Shown: positions 17,279 to 26,038 of the stretch, in pieces
Numbering within the stretch: the first letter of the stretch is position 1
How the letters are laid out: the number at the start of each line of letters is the position of its first letter
From: Desulfobacterales bacterium RIFOXYA12_FULL_46_15
Lineage (GTDB): Bacteria; Desulfobacterota; Desulfobacteria; Desulfobacterales; Desulfobacteraceae
Direction: 5' to 3'
DNA: 34,299 nt
Assembly: GCA_001799395.1 (NCBI GenBank)
Contig: MGTJ01000170.1
Coordinates: forward strand, 1 to 34,299
Notes under the pieces: model-generated
Database searches by the model: none
Told to the model about the DNA's origin: nothing
Seen by the model: only the letters and a program-made list of their open reading frames with translations
Program-made: the position numbers and the translations under genes

Positions 17279-18199
17279 TTACCGCTCACCCCGTTTGTAA
17301 GGCTCTCCAAGCATGGCAGGGGCGTTTAATCGTCTGGGGTCTTTGAAACTGATCAATAAAAGGATGATGAGCGTTGCAATATAAGGCAGCATGGAGAGAA
17401 AATTCGGGGAGATACCAAGGGGTTGCAACAGATACTGGACAACAAAAATAAACCCGAACAGGAATGCCGCCCATATGGCACGGCCCGGGTTCCAAAGGGC
17501 AAAAATGGTCAGGGCAATGGCGATCCATCCGCGCCCTGCCGTCATCCCCTCGATCCAGGATTTTGAATATGAAATGGACAGGTGGGCGCCGGCAAGGGCT
17601 GAAAATCCTCCCCCGATCATAACGCTCAGGTATTTTATTCTGAAAATATTAATCCCCTGGGTTTCAGTGGCTTTTGGATTTTCGCCGGTGGATCGTATCT
17701 GTATCCCGAGACGTGTTTTTTCAAGGAAAAACCAGGCAGCCACGGCAAGAAAAACTGCCAGGTAGAAAAAAGGACTCTGGGAAAACAGGATTTTTCCAAG
17801 GTATGGAATTTCAGATAAAAACGGGATCGCAAGGTCATCCATTTTTATTAAAAGCGGTTTTCCCACATAGGGTTTTCCCATCATGCCGGATATTCCAAGG
17901 CCCAGCATGGTCAGGGCAAGACCGGAAACCACCTGGTTGGCCTGGAGGCTGACGGATGTAAAGGCATGGAGGATGGAAATTGCCATTCCAACCCCGACGG
18001 CACAAAAAACTCCGAGCCAGGGTTCACCTGTGGTCATGGTAACGATAAAGGCGACCACGGCGCCCATGGCCATGACCCCTTCAACCCCGAGGTTCAATAT
18101 GCCGGAGCGTTCACAGATGATTTCCCCTGTGGTGGCTAAAAGCAAAGGGGTTCCCGCCACCATGGCGCGTTCAAGTGTTGCAATAATCATATCTTCCAT
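17279..18199 (-). CDS. ABC transporter permease, BMP/nucleoside-type (NupQ/YufQ-like)
   Basis: This 306-residue inner-membrane permease of the branched-chain/nucleoside superfamily has about eight to nine hydrophobic segments. The N-terminal ATTGEIICERSGILNLGVEGVMAMGA is the hallmark of the second permease in BMP-type nucleoside importers, and the cytoplasmic coupling loop GENPKATETQGINIFRIKYLSV contacts the ATPase. It lies 30 bases downstream of the other permease gene, in an operon with the ATPase and the lipoprotein. Nucleosides are the substrate of best-characterised relatives, but other ligands occur in the BMP family. Confidence 0.9.
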   Translation of the reverse strand: MEDMIIATLERAMVAGTPLLLATTGEIICERSGILNLGVEGVMAMGAVVAFIVTMTTGEPWLGVFCAVGVGMAISILHAFTSVSLQANQVVSGLALTMLGLGISGMMGKPYVGKPLLIKMDDLAIPFLSEIPYLGKILFSQSPFFYLAVFLAVAAWFFLEKTRLGIQIRSTGENPKATETQGINIFRIKYLSVMIGGGFSALAGAHLSISYSKSWIEGMTAGRGWIAIALTIFALWNPGRAIWAAFLFGFIFVVQYLLQPLGISPNFLSMLPYIATLIILLLISFKDPRRLNAPAMLGEPYKRGER

Positions 18200-18229
18200 A
18201 GATGGGTTCCCTTATTGTTTTTAAGATTG

Positions 18230-19306
18230 TCATTTTGAAAATCTAAGGGTGATTTTATTTTTTAAAAAATATTCGCCCATGATCAGGCAGATCAGTAGAA
18301 TTCCGTTCACAATGTTGACGGTGGCGGCCGGAAGGCCCAGGGATATCTGTATGGCATCACCGCCTACAAGGATCCCGGCAAAAAAGATACCTGAGATCAA
18401 GGTGAGAAGGGGGTTTAATTTGGCAAGCCAGGCAACAATGATGGCGGTAAACCCATAACCTGAAGAAACAGCGGCAGGGTAACCGAGATAATGATGGATG
18501 CCGGCAATTTCCCCCACTCCTGCCAGGCCGGCGAGCCCTCCGCTGATAATCATGAGAATGAGGGTGGTCTTCAGAAAATCAATCCCGGCATACCGCCCGG
18601 CATCCGGGTTTTCACCCACAACCCTTGCTTCATACCCGAACCGGGTCTTGTAAATCACGATACACAGAATAACGGCGCACAGAATGGAAAGGATAAAGGT
18701 GGCATAATGGATTCGCGAGCCGGGGATGAGTCCCAGGACGGCGGATTCCGGAAGATTGTCCGTGCCTGGAAAGCCGAACCGTGTGCTGCCTTTCCAGGGC
18801 CCCACAATGAGCATGGTCAGAAAATCGGCACAGATATAATTGAGCATCAGGGTTGAAATGACCTCGTTAATGGAAAACCTGATCTTCAGGATGGCCGGGA
18901 TCATTCCCCACAGGGCCCCGCCGATAAACCCGGAAAAAAACATCAGGGGAACGATCATATAGGATGGCAGAGCGTTTCCCAGAAAGAGGCCTGTCCAGGA
19001 AGCAAAGACCGCGCCCATCAACAGTTGTCCTTCAGCTCCGATATTCCAGAATTTTGCACGGAAGGCAAGGGTGAGGCCTGATCCGATCAATATCAAAGGG
19101 ATGGCCTTGGTCAGGGTTTCCTTGAAACCATAGAAGGAGCCAAAGGACCCTGAAAAGATTTTAAAGACAGCATAAAAGGGATTGACCCCTAAAAAGAGGA
19201 AAACAAGGCCGATCATGAACAGGCCTGAAACAAGGGATATGAGATTGGTCATGAAGGACCTGAAGGCGCTGATCTCGTACCGGTCTGAAATAAGAATTTT
19301 TATCAT
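18230..19306 (-). CDS. ABC transporter permease, BMP/nucleoside-type (NupP/YufP-like)
   Basis: This 358-residue multi-spanning permease pairs with the gene at 17279. Features include FGSFYGFKETLTKAIPLILIGSGLTLAFRAKFWNIGAEGQLLMGA, the family signature of the first permease, and the coupling loop GENPDAGRYAGIDFLKTTLI. It has roughly ten hydrophobic segments and a length normal for NupP-like proteins. It is transcribed after the ATPase gene with a 46-base gap. The two permeases form the membrane heterodimer of one importer. The substrate is inferred as a nucleoside or similar compound from family membership only. Confidence 0.9.
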   Translation of the reverse strand: MIKILISDRYEISAFRSFMTNLISLVSGLFMIGLVFLFLGVNPFYAVFKIFSGSFGSFYGFKETLTKAIPLILIGSGLTLAFRAKFWNIGAEGQLLMGAVFASWTGLFLGNALPSYMIVPLMFFSGFIGGALWGMIPAILKIRFSINEVISTLMLNYICADFLTMLIVGPWKGSTRFGFPGTDNLPESAVLGLIPGSRIHYATFILSILCAVILCIVIYKTRFGYEARVVGENPDAGRYAGIDFLKTTLILMIISGGLAGLAGVGEIAGIHHYLGYPAAVSSGYGFTAIIVAWLAKLNPLLTLISGIFFAGILVGGDAIQISLGLPAATVNIVNGILLICLIMGEYFLKNKITLRFSK

Positions 19307-19352
19307 AGGGTTTTCCCCTGTTTTCTATCCTTTTTGTTGTATCCTGAGGCTG

Positions 19353-20867
19353 TCATATCTTTTTTGATCCTGCCATCATGAGTCCGATATCATCAAGGCG
19401 GTTATCACCGGAATCCAGAATGGCCATGAACTCGCCGTCAAAAATTACGGCAATGCGGTCGCACAATTCAAATATTTCTTCAAGATCTTCGGAAAAAAGG
19501 AGAACGGCGCTGCCGGTTTTCCGAAGTTCCAGGAGGTGGTTTCTCATGAATTCGGTGGCTCCCACATCAAGCCCGTAGGTGGGGTGGGATGCGACCAGCA
19601 ATTGGGGTTTTTCACTGATCTCCCGGCCAAGGATGAGCTTTTGGATATTTCCGCCGGAAAGGTTTCCAATACGGCTGTTGATGGAGTGGGCAGACACGTT
19701 GAAGTCATTGAGGATTTTTTTTGCGTGCTTTTTCACTTCCTCGTATTTCAGAAAATACCGCCTGGAAAATTTTTTCAAATGATGCTGTTTTAAAATGGCA
19801 TTATCATAGAGAAAAAGACCGGGTGCAATACCGAACCGGATGCGTTCCTCCGGCACATGGGAAACGCCTTGATCATAAATATGCCTTGGCGATGTGTTGG
19901 TGATGTCCTCGTCATTGATCCGGATTGATCCGGATCTGACCGTCCTGATGCCGGTGACGGCTTCGGCCAGTTCCCGCTGGCCATTACCGGATACGCCTGC
20001 CACACCGAAAATTTCATTTTCAAACACATCAAAGGAGATATCTTTCAGCGCAGGGAATCCTTTATCCCCGATAACGGTCAGGTGTTCAACCGACAGGATT
20101 TGTCTGCCCCTTTCAAGTTTTTCCTTTTTAATGTTAAATACCACCTCCCTTCCCACCATCATCCGGGCTAGGGATTTTTTGTCCGTATCTCCGGTAAGGG
20201 CTCTGCCCGCGATTTTACCTTTCTGAAGCACCAGGACCCGGTCGCAGATATCCATGATCTCATCTAGTTTGTGGGAGATGAAAATGATCATGTGGCCCTT
20301 GGTCTTCATTTTTTTTAATATAGTGATCAGCTCTTTGATTTCCTGGGGTGTCAGAACCGAAGTGGGTTCATCCAGGATCAGAAGGTCAGCTCCGTTTAAA
20401 AGAGCTTTGATGATTTCCACCCTCTGCTGTTCCCCTGCTGAAAGCTGCCATATTTTTTTTGCCGGATCAATGTTGAAATCAAAGGATTTTGAAAATTCTT
20501 CTATTTTTTCCCTGATTCTTAAGTTTGGGAAAAAAAACGGGGTGTCTTTATGGCTTAAGGCAATATTTTCAAGAACGGAATGGTTTTGAATGAGCATGAA
20601 ATGCTGATGTACCATGCCGATGCCGTTGGCTATGGATTCAACCGGATTATTGATTCGGACCTGGGTCTCGTTGATCCTGATTTCACCTGAATCAGGCTGG
20701 TAGAGGCCGTACAGGATATTCATCAGGGTTGTTTTGCCAGCCCCGTTTTCACCTAAAAGCCCCAGGATTTCACCGGATTCAATGGAAAAACTGATGTCCC
20801 GGTTTGCCGGGATGCCGTGAAATGATTTTGAGATACCTTTCATTTCAAGGCGTTTATTTTTTTTCAT
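19353..20867 (-). CDS. ABC transporter ATP-binding protein, two-domain (NupO/YufO-like)
   Basis: This 504-residue ATPase has two tandem nucleotide-binding domains, as in ribose- and nucleoside-type importers. The first domain is canonical: Walker A GENGAGKTT (39-47), signature LSAGEQQRVEI and Walker B LLILDEPTSVL. The second has the usual degenerate P-loop GVSGNGQRELAEA (about 292-304), signature LSGGNIQKLILGRE, and a Walker B region reading LLVASHPTYGLDVG. The Walker B Asp-Glu of the second half is replaced by Ala-Ser-His, as in many Bmp-type ATPases, so hydrolysis is probably driven by the first domain. It follows the lipoprotein gene across a terminator. Confidence 0.93.
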   Translation of the reverse strand: MKKNKRLEMKGISKSFHGIPANRDISFSIESGEILGLLGENGAGKTTLMNILYGLYQPDSGEIRINETQVRINNPVESIANGIGMVHQHFMLIQNHSVLENIALSHKDTPFFFPNLRIREKIEEFSKSFDFNIDPAKKIWQLSAGEQQRVEIIKALLNGADLLILDEPTSVLTPQEIKELITILKKMKTKGHMIIFISHKLDEIMDICDRVLVLQKGKIAGRALTGDTDKKSLARMMVGREVVFNIKKEKLERGRQILSVEHLTVIGDKGFPALKDISFDVFENEIFGVAGVSGNGQRELAEAVTGIRTVRSGSIRINDEDITNTSPRHIYDQGVSHVPEERIRFGIAPGLFLYDNAILKQHHLKKFSRRYFLKYEEVKKHAKKILNDFNVSAHSINSRIGNLSGGNIQKLILGREISEKPQLLVASHPTYGLDVGATEFMRNHLLELRKTGSAVLLFSEDLEEIFELCDRIAVIFDGEFMAILDSGDNRLDDIGLMMAGSKKI

Positions 20868-20888
20868 AATTCTCTTTAATTAAAAAAA

Positions 20889-20908
20889 GCCGGGAATCCA
20901 TTCCCGGC
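20889..20908 (-). terminator. Intercistronic terminator after the BMP lipoprotein gene
   Basis: GCCGGGAA/TTCCCGGC form an 8-bp stem with a TCCA loop. On the minus strand the stem is followed by seven Ts (plus-strand As at 20882-20888). It lies between the lipoprotein stop and the ATPase start, so it should let the solute receptor be made in excess over the membrane and ATPase subunits by partial read-through. Confidence 0.85.
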
Positions 20909-20929
20909 TTTTTCAAGATTCAGTTTAAA

Positions 20930-22213
20930 TTATTTTGGTATGGTGCCTTCAATATTGTCCACATAATACATCATGGAAAGAAGGTCTTCTTTTGATGCTT
21001 TTGACCCGGCCTGGATCATGATTTTGCCCTGGTTGTCGCTGATGGGGCCGGTAAAGGGGTCAAAGACGTCAACTCCCTGTTTCATCTGTTCATATCGTTT
21101 CATGACAAGATCATAGGCAGAGATTTTACCAAAATCTTTGGTCTCAACCATGGCTTCTTTCAGTGCAGGGACAAATTTTGGATTGATCGCGTCGGTTTCA
21201 TTTCCGCCCAGGATGGCAGCTTTTTCTTTGGCCAGCCACCATATATCCTCATTGGTCCAGGTTTTATTTTGAAGGTCTTCAAATATTTTTGCATAGATCC
21301 CGCCCCAGTCCATGAGTTGTCCTGAAACAACCGAATCCACGCCATAACTCTGCATGGCTGAATAATGACTGAAGGTATAAATCTGGTTGCCCTTTTCCGA
21401 ATGGCGCTGTCCGACTTCGATGACGGCAGGCGTGTCTTCGGTAAAGGCGAGAGCATCGCATCCTTCTGCAATCAGGGCTTCAGCAGCTTCTTTGGCCTTA
21501 TCCGGACCATACCAGGAATAGATCCATTTCACATTGACCTTGGCATTGGGGTTGGACACCTTGATCCCCAGGGCAAAGGCATCAATATGCCTGACCAGTT
21601 CAGGAATGGGGAATGCGGCAACATAACCGATCTTGTTTGTCTTGGTCAGTGCCCCGGCCATGATACCGTTGAGATAATACATCTGGTAAAGATCACCAAA
21701 ATAAGTGCCCAGATTGGCTGACCGTTTGAAACCGGAGCAATGCATGAAAAGTTTATCCGGATAACGGGTACCGGCAGCAACCGTATCGTCCATATAACCG
21801 AAACTGGTGGTCAGAACCACGTCGCATTTCTGTTCCTGGATCAGCCGGTCAATCATTCTTGAACTGTCGGCTTCAGGAACTGCTTCTACATATACGGTTT
21901 CAAGCCAGGGGAATTTTTTTTCCACAAATTTTCTTCCCAGGTCATGGGCATGGGACCAGCCATAATCCCCTACCGGGCCGACATAGATAAACCCGGCTTT
22001 CATTTTTTTATCAGTTGCTGCGGCTGCCACGGGTTCCTTGGTCAGGGCATCGACTTTTTTAGATAATTCCTCTACTTTCAGGGAAAGTGCGGCAAGCTGC
22101 TGTTCTAATTTTGAAATATCGGCTGAACCCTTGTCCTGCTGACCACAGGATACAAGAAACAGGCAAAATAAGAAAGCAACCAACAATGGTACTGCAACAA
22201 ACGTTTTTTTCAT
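20930..22213 (-). CDS. BMP-family ABC transporter solute-binding lipoprotein
   Basis: This 427-residue lipoprotein has a type II signal peptide and lipobox LVSC (Cys23). It is followed by an unusual heptad-like segment (about 34-60: ISKLEQQLAALSLKVEELS and onward) that should form a short coiled coil, an Ala-rich linker, and then the BMP domain (from about residue 72: MKAGFIYVGPVGDYGWSHAHDLG). Conserved family blocks are DVVLTTSFGYMDDT, IGYVAAFPIPELVRHIDAFALG and VSGQLMDWGGIYAKIF. Typical BMP receptors bind nucleosides. The coiled coil, absent from most relatives, may trimerise the receptor or hold it off the membrane; this is an inference. Its own promoter lies upstream (22256-22285). First gene of the importer operon. 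Confidence 0.93.
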   Translation of the reverse strand: MKKTFVAVPLLVAFLFCLFLVSCGQQDKGSADISKLEQQLAALSLKVEELSKKVDALTKEPVAAAATDKKMKAGFIYVGPVGDYGWSHAHDLGRKFVEKKFPWLETVYVEAVPEADSSRMIDRLIQEQKCDVVLTTSFGYMDDTVAAGTRYPDKLFMHCSGFKRSANLGTYFGDLYQMYYLNGIMAGALTKTNKIGYVAAFPIPELVRHIDAFALGIKVSNPNAKVNVKWIYSWYGPDKAKEAAEALIAEGCDALAFTEDTPAVIEVGQRHSEKGNQIYTFSHYSAMQSYGVDSVVSGQLMDWGGIYAKIFEDLQNKTWTNEDIWWLAKEKAAILGGNETDAINPKFVPALKEAMVETKDFGKISAYDLVMKRYEQMKQGVDVFDPFTGPISDNQGKIMIQAGSKASKEDLLSMMYYVDNIEGTIPK

Positions 22214-22255
22214 TATTCATGGCTCCTTTTTTAAAATTGATTAAAATTTTTTTGA

Positions 22256-22285
22256 ATAATACGATAGATGATTGTTTACAGTCAA
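22256..22285 (-). promoter_or_regulatory. Promoter of the BMP transporter operon
   Basis: On the minus strand TTGACT (22285-22280) and TATTAT (22261-22256) are 18 bases apart, and the start codon at 22213 follows after a GGAG ribosome-binding site. This is the best sigma-70-like promoter in the window. Confidence 0.65.
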
Positions 22286-22873
22286 CTGAATATAAGGGGA
22301 GACTTAGGAAAAATTTAAAAGCCGGGTTTATGTTCGATCGGTTGTTTTGTGCCATACAAGAGATTTTTTAAATTCTTGATAATTCCAGGGACAAAAACCT
22401 CAGAACCTGGATAATTAGTCATGACTGCTATCAGTGGATAAGCTTTGCGCCAACCGCAAAATGCTTTGGCTTCAGTTTTAATAATCCCCGGACTTTTTAA
22501 TAATAGTCTGGTCCTTTGAAATTCATCCTGGAGAAATATCGTTTTTGACAAAGTCCTCAGTGAAAAATATTAAAGATACCTATCCAAAGCAAAACTTTTT
22601 TCATTGAAAATTTTGATCATGATTTGTTGCAAGTAACCATAACTTTTGATTTGTATGAAGAGCGACTACTGGAAGATGAAATAATGGGGCTTCAATCGAA
22701 TTTTGAAACCCCATAAATAGACATAGTCAACACATAAACTGAACTGAAGGGATGCGATTGAGGTTGATAAGAACTCGTCCAACTATTTCAAGAGTGAATC
22801 GCTCCTGGAGACGAGTTGATGTCAATTTAGTTAGGGCTGAGAAGCCGCGATGTGTCGAAGACTGTGATTTTAT
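22286..22873. other. Gene-poor junction before the accessory region
   Basis: About 590 bases between the BMP promoter and the helicase gene stop codon hold no recognisable gene. A minus-strand 78-codon frame (22551-22315) is listed separately. On the plus strand 22564-22716 is an open stretch of 50 codons ending in TAA with no usable start, possibly a decayed gene tail. Base composition becomes more A+T-rich across this stretch. Confidence 0.5.
22315..22551 (-). CDS. Small hypothetical protein, doubtful
   Basis: This is a 78-codon frame opening at a TTG with GAGGA four bases before it. The product begins MSKTIFLQDEFQRTRLLLK and has no signal peptide, no clear membrane segment and no motif I recognise. 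It could be a real small gene or the remnant of a larger one. The only support is the ribosome-binding site and the uninterrupted frame between the BMP promoter and the helicase gene. Confidence 0.25.
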   Translation of the reverse strand: MSKTIFLQDEFQRTRLLLKSPGIIKTEAKAFCGWRKAYPLIAVMTNYPGSEVFVPGIIKNLKNLLYGTKQPIEHKPGF

Positions 22874-25800
22874 TTAATCAAGCCCCTCTATAATTCGCCA
22901 TACCTTCCGATACGTTTTCCCATTCTCTCCCATAGCTTGGCTCCAGCTACTCTCACCTAAATTAGAAAGGCGTTTTCTTAGTTGAGGTAACGATTCAGTG
23001 ATATGTTCATCAAGGTGCTGTGCAATAGAATCTGCAGCGGAACGGGGGACACCAAGTAATCGAAAAATGATAGCTTTGTCACTATTGACACCATAAAATG
23101 CACGGGCTGGTAGGTTGCTAAGTTCTTTTAATTTGTCTTCATCTAAGTTGTTCCCTGTAATAGCCAGAAGAGCTCCAAGACCCCAAGAGGCGGTTTGCGT
23201 TAATTTACCAAACAAATTTTGGCCGCATTTTGTAATTGCATGAACATCAGTTTCTCCCTCATTCTGAAAATAGTTTTTAGCTATTTCAGAAATTGATACG
23301 CCACCAACCCAGTCTTTGAGAATTAACGCAAGTTTGTCCCCATCTGGAGAGTCGCCACCTGTAACGGCATTTAGGTTGTCACGAAGCTCTGGAATACGTA
23401 GGAGAATCCCCATCATATCCTGAAGAGTTGAATCACTTGACGCGTATAGAGATTCACCATCCCAGGAATTCTCATTAATATTTTTTTTGTTGACCAACAC
23501 AGTATTCACACTTTGAAGAGAGAAGCCTGTGCTATCCACCAGCTTAAGGGGTTGTCCTGCTTGCTGAAGGTAATTTGTGTATGTTTCTATACCAGCGAGT
23601 AAATTTTGGGCAATCTGACTATGATTGGTTCTGAGTTTTTCAAAACCTAAAGTTCCTCGAAGAACCTGTTCAATTTGTTGAAAATAGCTTTCAGGCTTAC
23701 CCATCTGTTGGTAGGTGTGGGTTAAATATTGCAAAAAACTTGACCATTCTGGAGTACTATAAACAATTCCCCCTAAGTCCGATAGTTTATCGCCCGCATT
23801 TACAGCCAACTGAACAAGTGCAGAATTTAAGTCCTCTGTTTGTTTATTAATAAATGTTTTTAATTTTTCAGCTTTTAAATCACTATCTGCAGCTAAGGCA
23901 ACAACACCCAACTGCCCTTGTGAAACACGGCCAGCTCGACCAGCAATATTCCAAAAATCCTCAGGAGGCATGTCTTCAGCACCCTGTGGGCTGAAATATT
24001 GATGAGATGCCATGACAACACCGCTGACAGGGAAGTTGATTCCTTGAGCAATGGTTGTTGTCGCAACAAGAAATTCTATCCTTTCATTTTCAAATAGCCA
24101 CTCAATTAAAGTGCGAACTTCCTCTGGTAAACCTGAATGATGAACAGCAATACCGTATTCAATCAAATCAACTAGGGGGAATGAATCTCCTAATTCTAAG
24201 CGCAGATAATCCTGAAGTAGCTTTACGTCATCATGAATAGCCTCAACACGGTTTGTTTTTGTTTTTAAATGTTCAGCCAATGACCAAACCCAGTCAGGGC
24301 GTGCATGCATAACAATTACAGGGCCACGTTCCTTGAAAAACTGTGCGGCGAGAGCAGCAATTCTCCCTTGGTTGTTTGCTTGTGCATAAGTGTTTGCAAT
24401 ATCTATGTTTTTAGGGATAGGGATTTGTTCGTCAACGGTAATAGTTTTCCGAGTAGTATGAACGGTTTCAAAGTTAAGACTGTAGTCAAAGCTTCTACCA
24501 GTTAGTGCCCCACCTTTTACCGGCTTAACTATTCCAATCGCCCGGTCATTTGGCTGCCAGTCTAATGATAGACTGATATCATCAGAATTAGTTCCTCCAA
24601 GCCATCGAGCAACTTCACGAGCATTATTGATAAAAGGGGTCAATAGAAGAAATTGAGCATTTAAACATTCTTTGTTTATTGTTGCTAAAAGAAGCTCGAG
24701 TTTAAGCCCTCGGCGAATAGACTGGATATTATGTGCTTCATCTACCACAACCAAGGTTAAAGGCCTACCAATCTTTGTTTCCCAGCCTTGGCGTAACATC
24801 AGATCTAATTTTTCAGGCGTTGTTACAAGTACCCTAAACTTTTGTTCATCAGATTGTTCCTTAAGTAAATCCATTTCCACACTATCGACCTCTAGTGCGG
24901 GGCTAACTTTTTCTACAGCGATAGATAATGGAGCAAAATCAGAACGCAATTGTCGAGTCACTTGATTCACTAATGCTCTAGTTGGAGCTAAATAGGCAAC
25001 CCATCCTTTTTCATGGTCAAATTGATTGAGTGCCTGAAGAATTCGGAATTGTGAAATCATTGTTTTACCGCTTGAAGTCGGTAAACTAACGACTACTGCG
25101 CGACGACTTGAGCCCAACAATCCTTTTTCTGAGAGTGCTCTTCTTTGAGGTGGAAGAACATCAAACAGAGCTTTATCCCCGCGTCCTCTATCAACAAGAC
25201 TTTTTACAAACTGTGTAACTTTTGAATTGACTGCACGTGTTACCGTCCAGATAGAGTTTTCAACCATTTGTACAGCGGCTGCATTGAGCAATCTTGTCAT
25301 TGGCTCAAAATCAATCATCCTGGCATGTTCACAGACCGCCAAAGCTCTGTCGAAATGGGTTTCCAGAAGTTGTCGGATCTGAAAATTACCATCAACCACA
25401 CCGTCAGTGATGAAGAGAGCCATAATTTCAGCAGCTTTAGCTAAGTGGTAAAGCCCAATAAGCTCCAGCGCAGCAGGTTTTGAAACTTTTGAGTCAATAC
25501 TGCTTAGATAGCTATTTTCATACTGGCTTTGCTGCTCCCGCAGATCGGCAATTCGTTGTAGAACGATATCTCTATCTTCCCAGCCTTTTTTTCTGATCAG
25601 ACGTAACCAAACATCAACTATTGTAGACCATGTCCGTTTTCCCCAATCATCAGAATCATAAGGAAGGTTTGGCCAGTCTATTTGTTTAAGAATTCTTGAT
25701 GCGTCCGCTCCACGATCACCTAAAACTGCCAAAGAAGACATTCTTAGTAACTGATAAGATGCTTGCACAGAATCTTCTGGTAAGGGTAATACTCGTAATA

Positions 25801-26038
25801 TTCGGAATGCATCAGTCGCACATTCACGCATTGTACGTAGTTTTCCTTCATTCTCTTCAAAACGGTCAAGAATTAAATCTAAAGCTGTTAGTTCAAGGGC
25901 ATTGGCAACATCTCTAAATTCAACAAAATCAACATCAATATTTTGATTTAACAATTCTTGATGTATTTGAATACGTTCAGCATTTTTAAGGGCGGAGCTT
26001 CTCTTTTCGGAGATGCTGTCTAAAAGCCAATGACTCAT
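22874..26038 (-). CDS. Ski2-like DEAH-box helicase of a Hachiman-type defence module (HamB-like)
   Basis: This is a 1054-residue superfamily 2 helicase. Residues 1 to about 300 are a helical domain without recognised motifs. The helicase core has motif I SLPTSSGKT (318-326), motif Ia APTRALVNQV, motif II VVDEAHN (431-437), motif III as LLLTPF rather than the usual SAT, HHSGL (633-637), ATTTIAQGINFP (about 659-670), and motif VI IAGRAGR (698-704). A C-terminal helical region of about 340 residues follows. This layout resembles Ski2/Hel308-family helicases, including HamB of the Hachiman anti-phage system. Its start overlaps the stop of the nuclease-like gene by four bases, so the two proteins are co-translated. 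Hachiman assignment rests on the gene pair and motifs, not on a search; a related unnamed helicase-nuclease system is possible. Confidence 0.8.
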   Translation of the reverse strand: MSHWLLDSISEKRSSALKNAERIQIHQELLNQNIDVDFVEFRDVANALELTALDLILDRFEENEGKLRTMRECATDAFRILRVLPLPEDSVQASYQLLRMSSLAVLGDRGADASRILKQIDWPNLPYDSDDWGKRTWSTIVDVWLRLIRKKGWEDRDIVLQRIADLREQQSQYENSYLSSIDSKVSKPAALELIGLYHLAKAAEIMALFITDGVVDGNFQIRQLLETHFDRALAVCEHARMIDFEPMTRLLNAAAVQMVENSIWTVTRAVNSKVTQFVKSLVDRGRGDKALFDVLPPQRRALSEKGLLGSSRRAVVVSLPTSSGKTMISQFRILQALNQFDHEKGWVAYLAPTRALVNQVTRQLRSDFAPLSIAVEKVSPALEVDSVEMDLLKEQSDEQKFRVLVTTPEKLDLMLRQGWETKIGRPLTLVVVDEAHNIQSIRRGLKLELLLATINKECLNAQFLLLTPFINNAREVARWLGGTNSDDISLSLDWQPNDRAIGIVKPVKGGALTGRSFDYSLNFETVHTTRKTITVDEQIPIPKNIDIANTYAQANNQGRIAALAAQFFKERGPVIVMHARPDWVWSLAEHLKTKTNRVEAIHDDVKLLQDYLRLELGDSFPLVDLIEYGIAVHHSGLPEEVRTLIEWLFENERIEFLVATTTIAQGINFPVSGVVMASHQYFSPQGAEDMPPEDFWNIAGRAGRVSQGQLGVVALAADSDLKAEKLKTFINKQTEDLNSALVQLAVNAGDKLSDLGGIVYSTPEWSSFLQYLTHTYQQMGKPESYFQQIEQVLRGTLGFEKLRTNHSQIAQNLLAGIETYTNYLQQAGQPLKLVDSTGFSLQSVNTVLVNKKNINENSWDGESLYASSDSTLQDMMGILLRIPELRDNLNAVTGGDSPDGDKLALILKDWVGGVSISEIAKNYFQNEGETDVHAITKCGQNLFGKLTQTASWGLGALLAITGNNLDEDKLKELSNLPARAFYGVNSDKAIIFRLLGVPRSAADSIAQHLDEHITESLPQLRKRLSNLGESSWSQAMGENGKTYRKVWRIIEGLD

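Noticed and set aside
22564-22716. Open plus-strand stretch of 50 codons ending LEDEIMGLQSNFETP
   Set aside because: It has no usable start codon or ribosome-binding site. It may be the tail of a decayed gene, but I cannot name the family.
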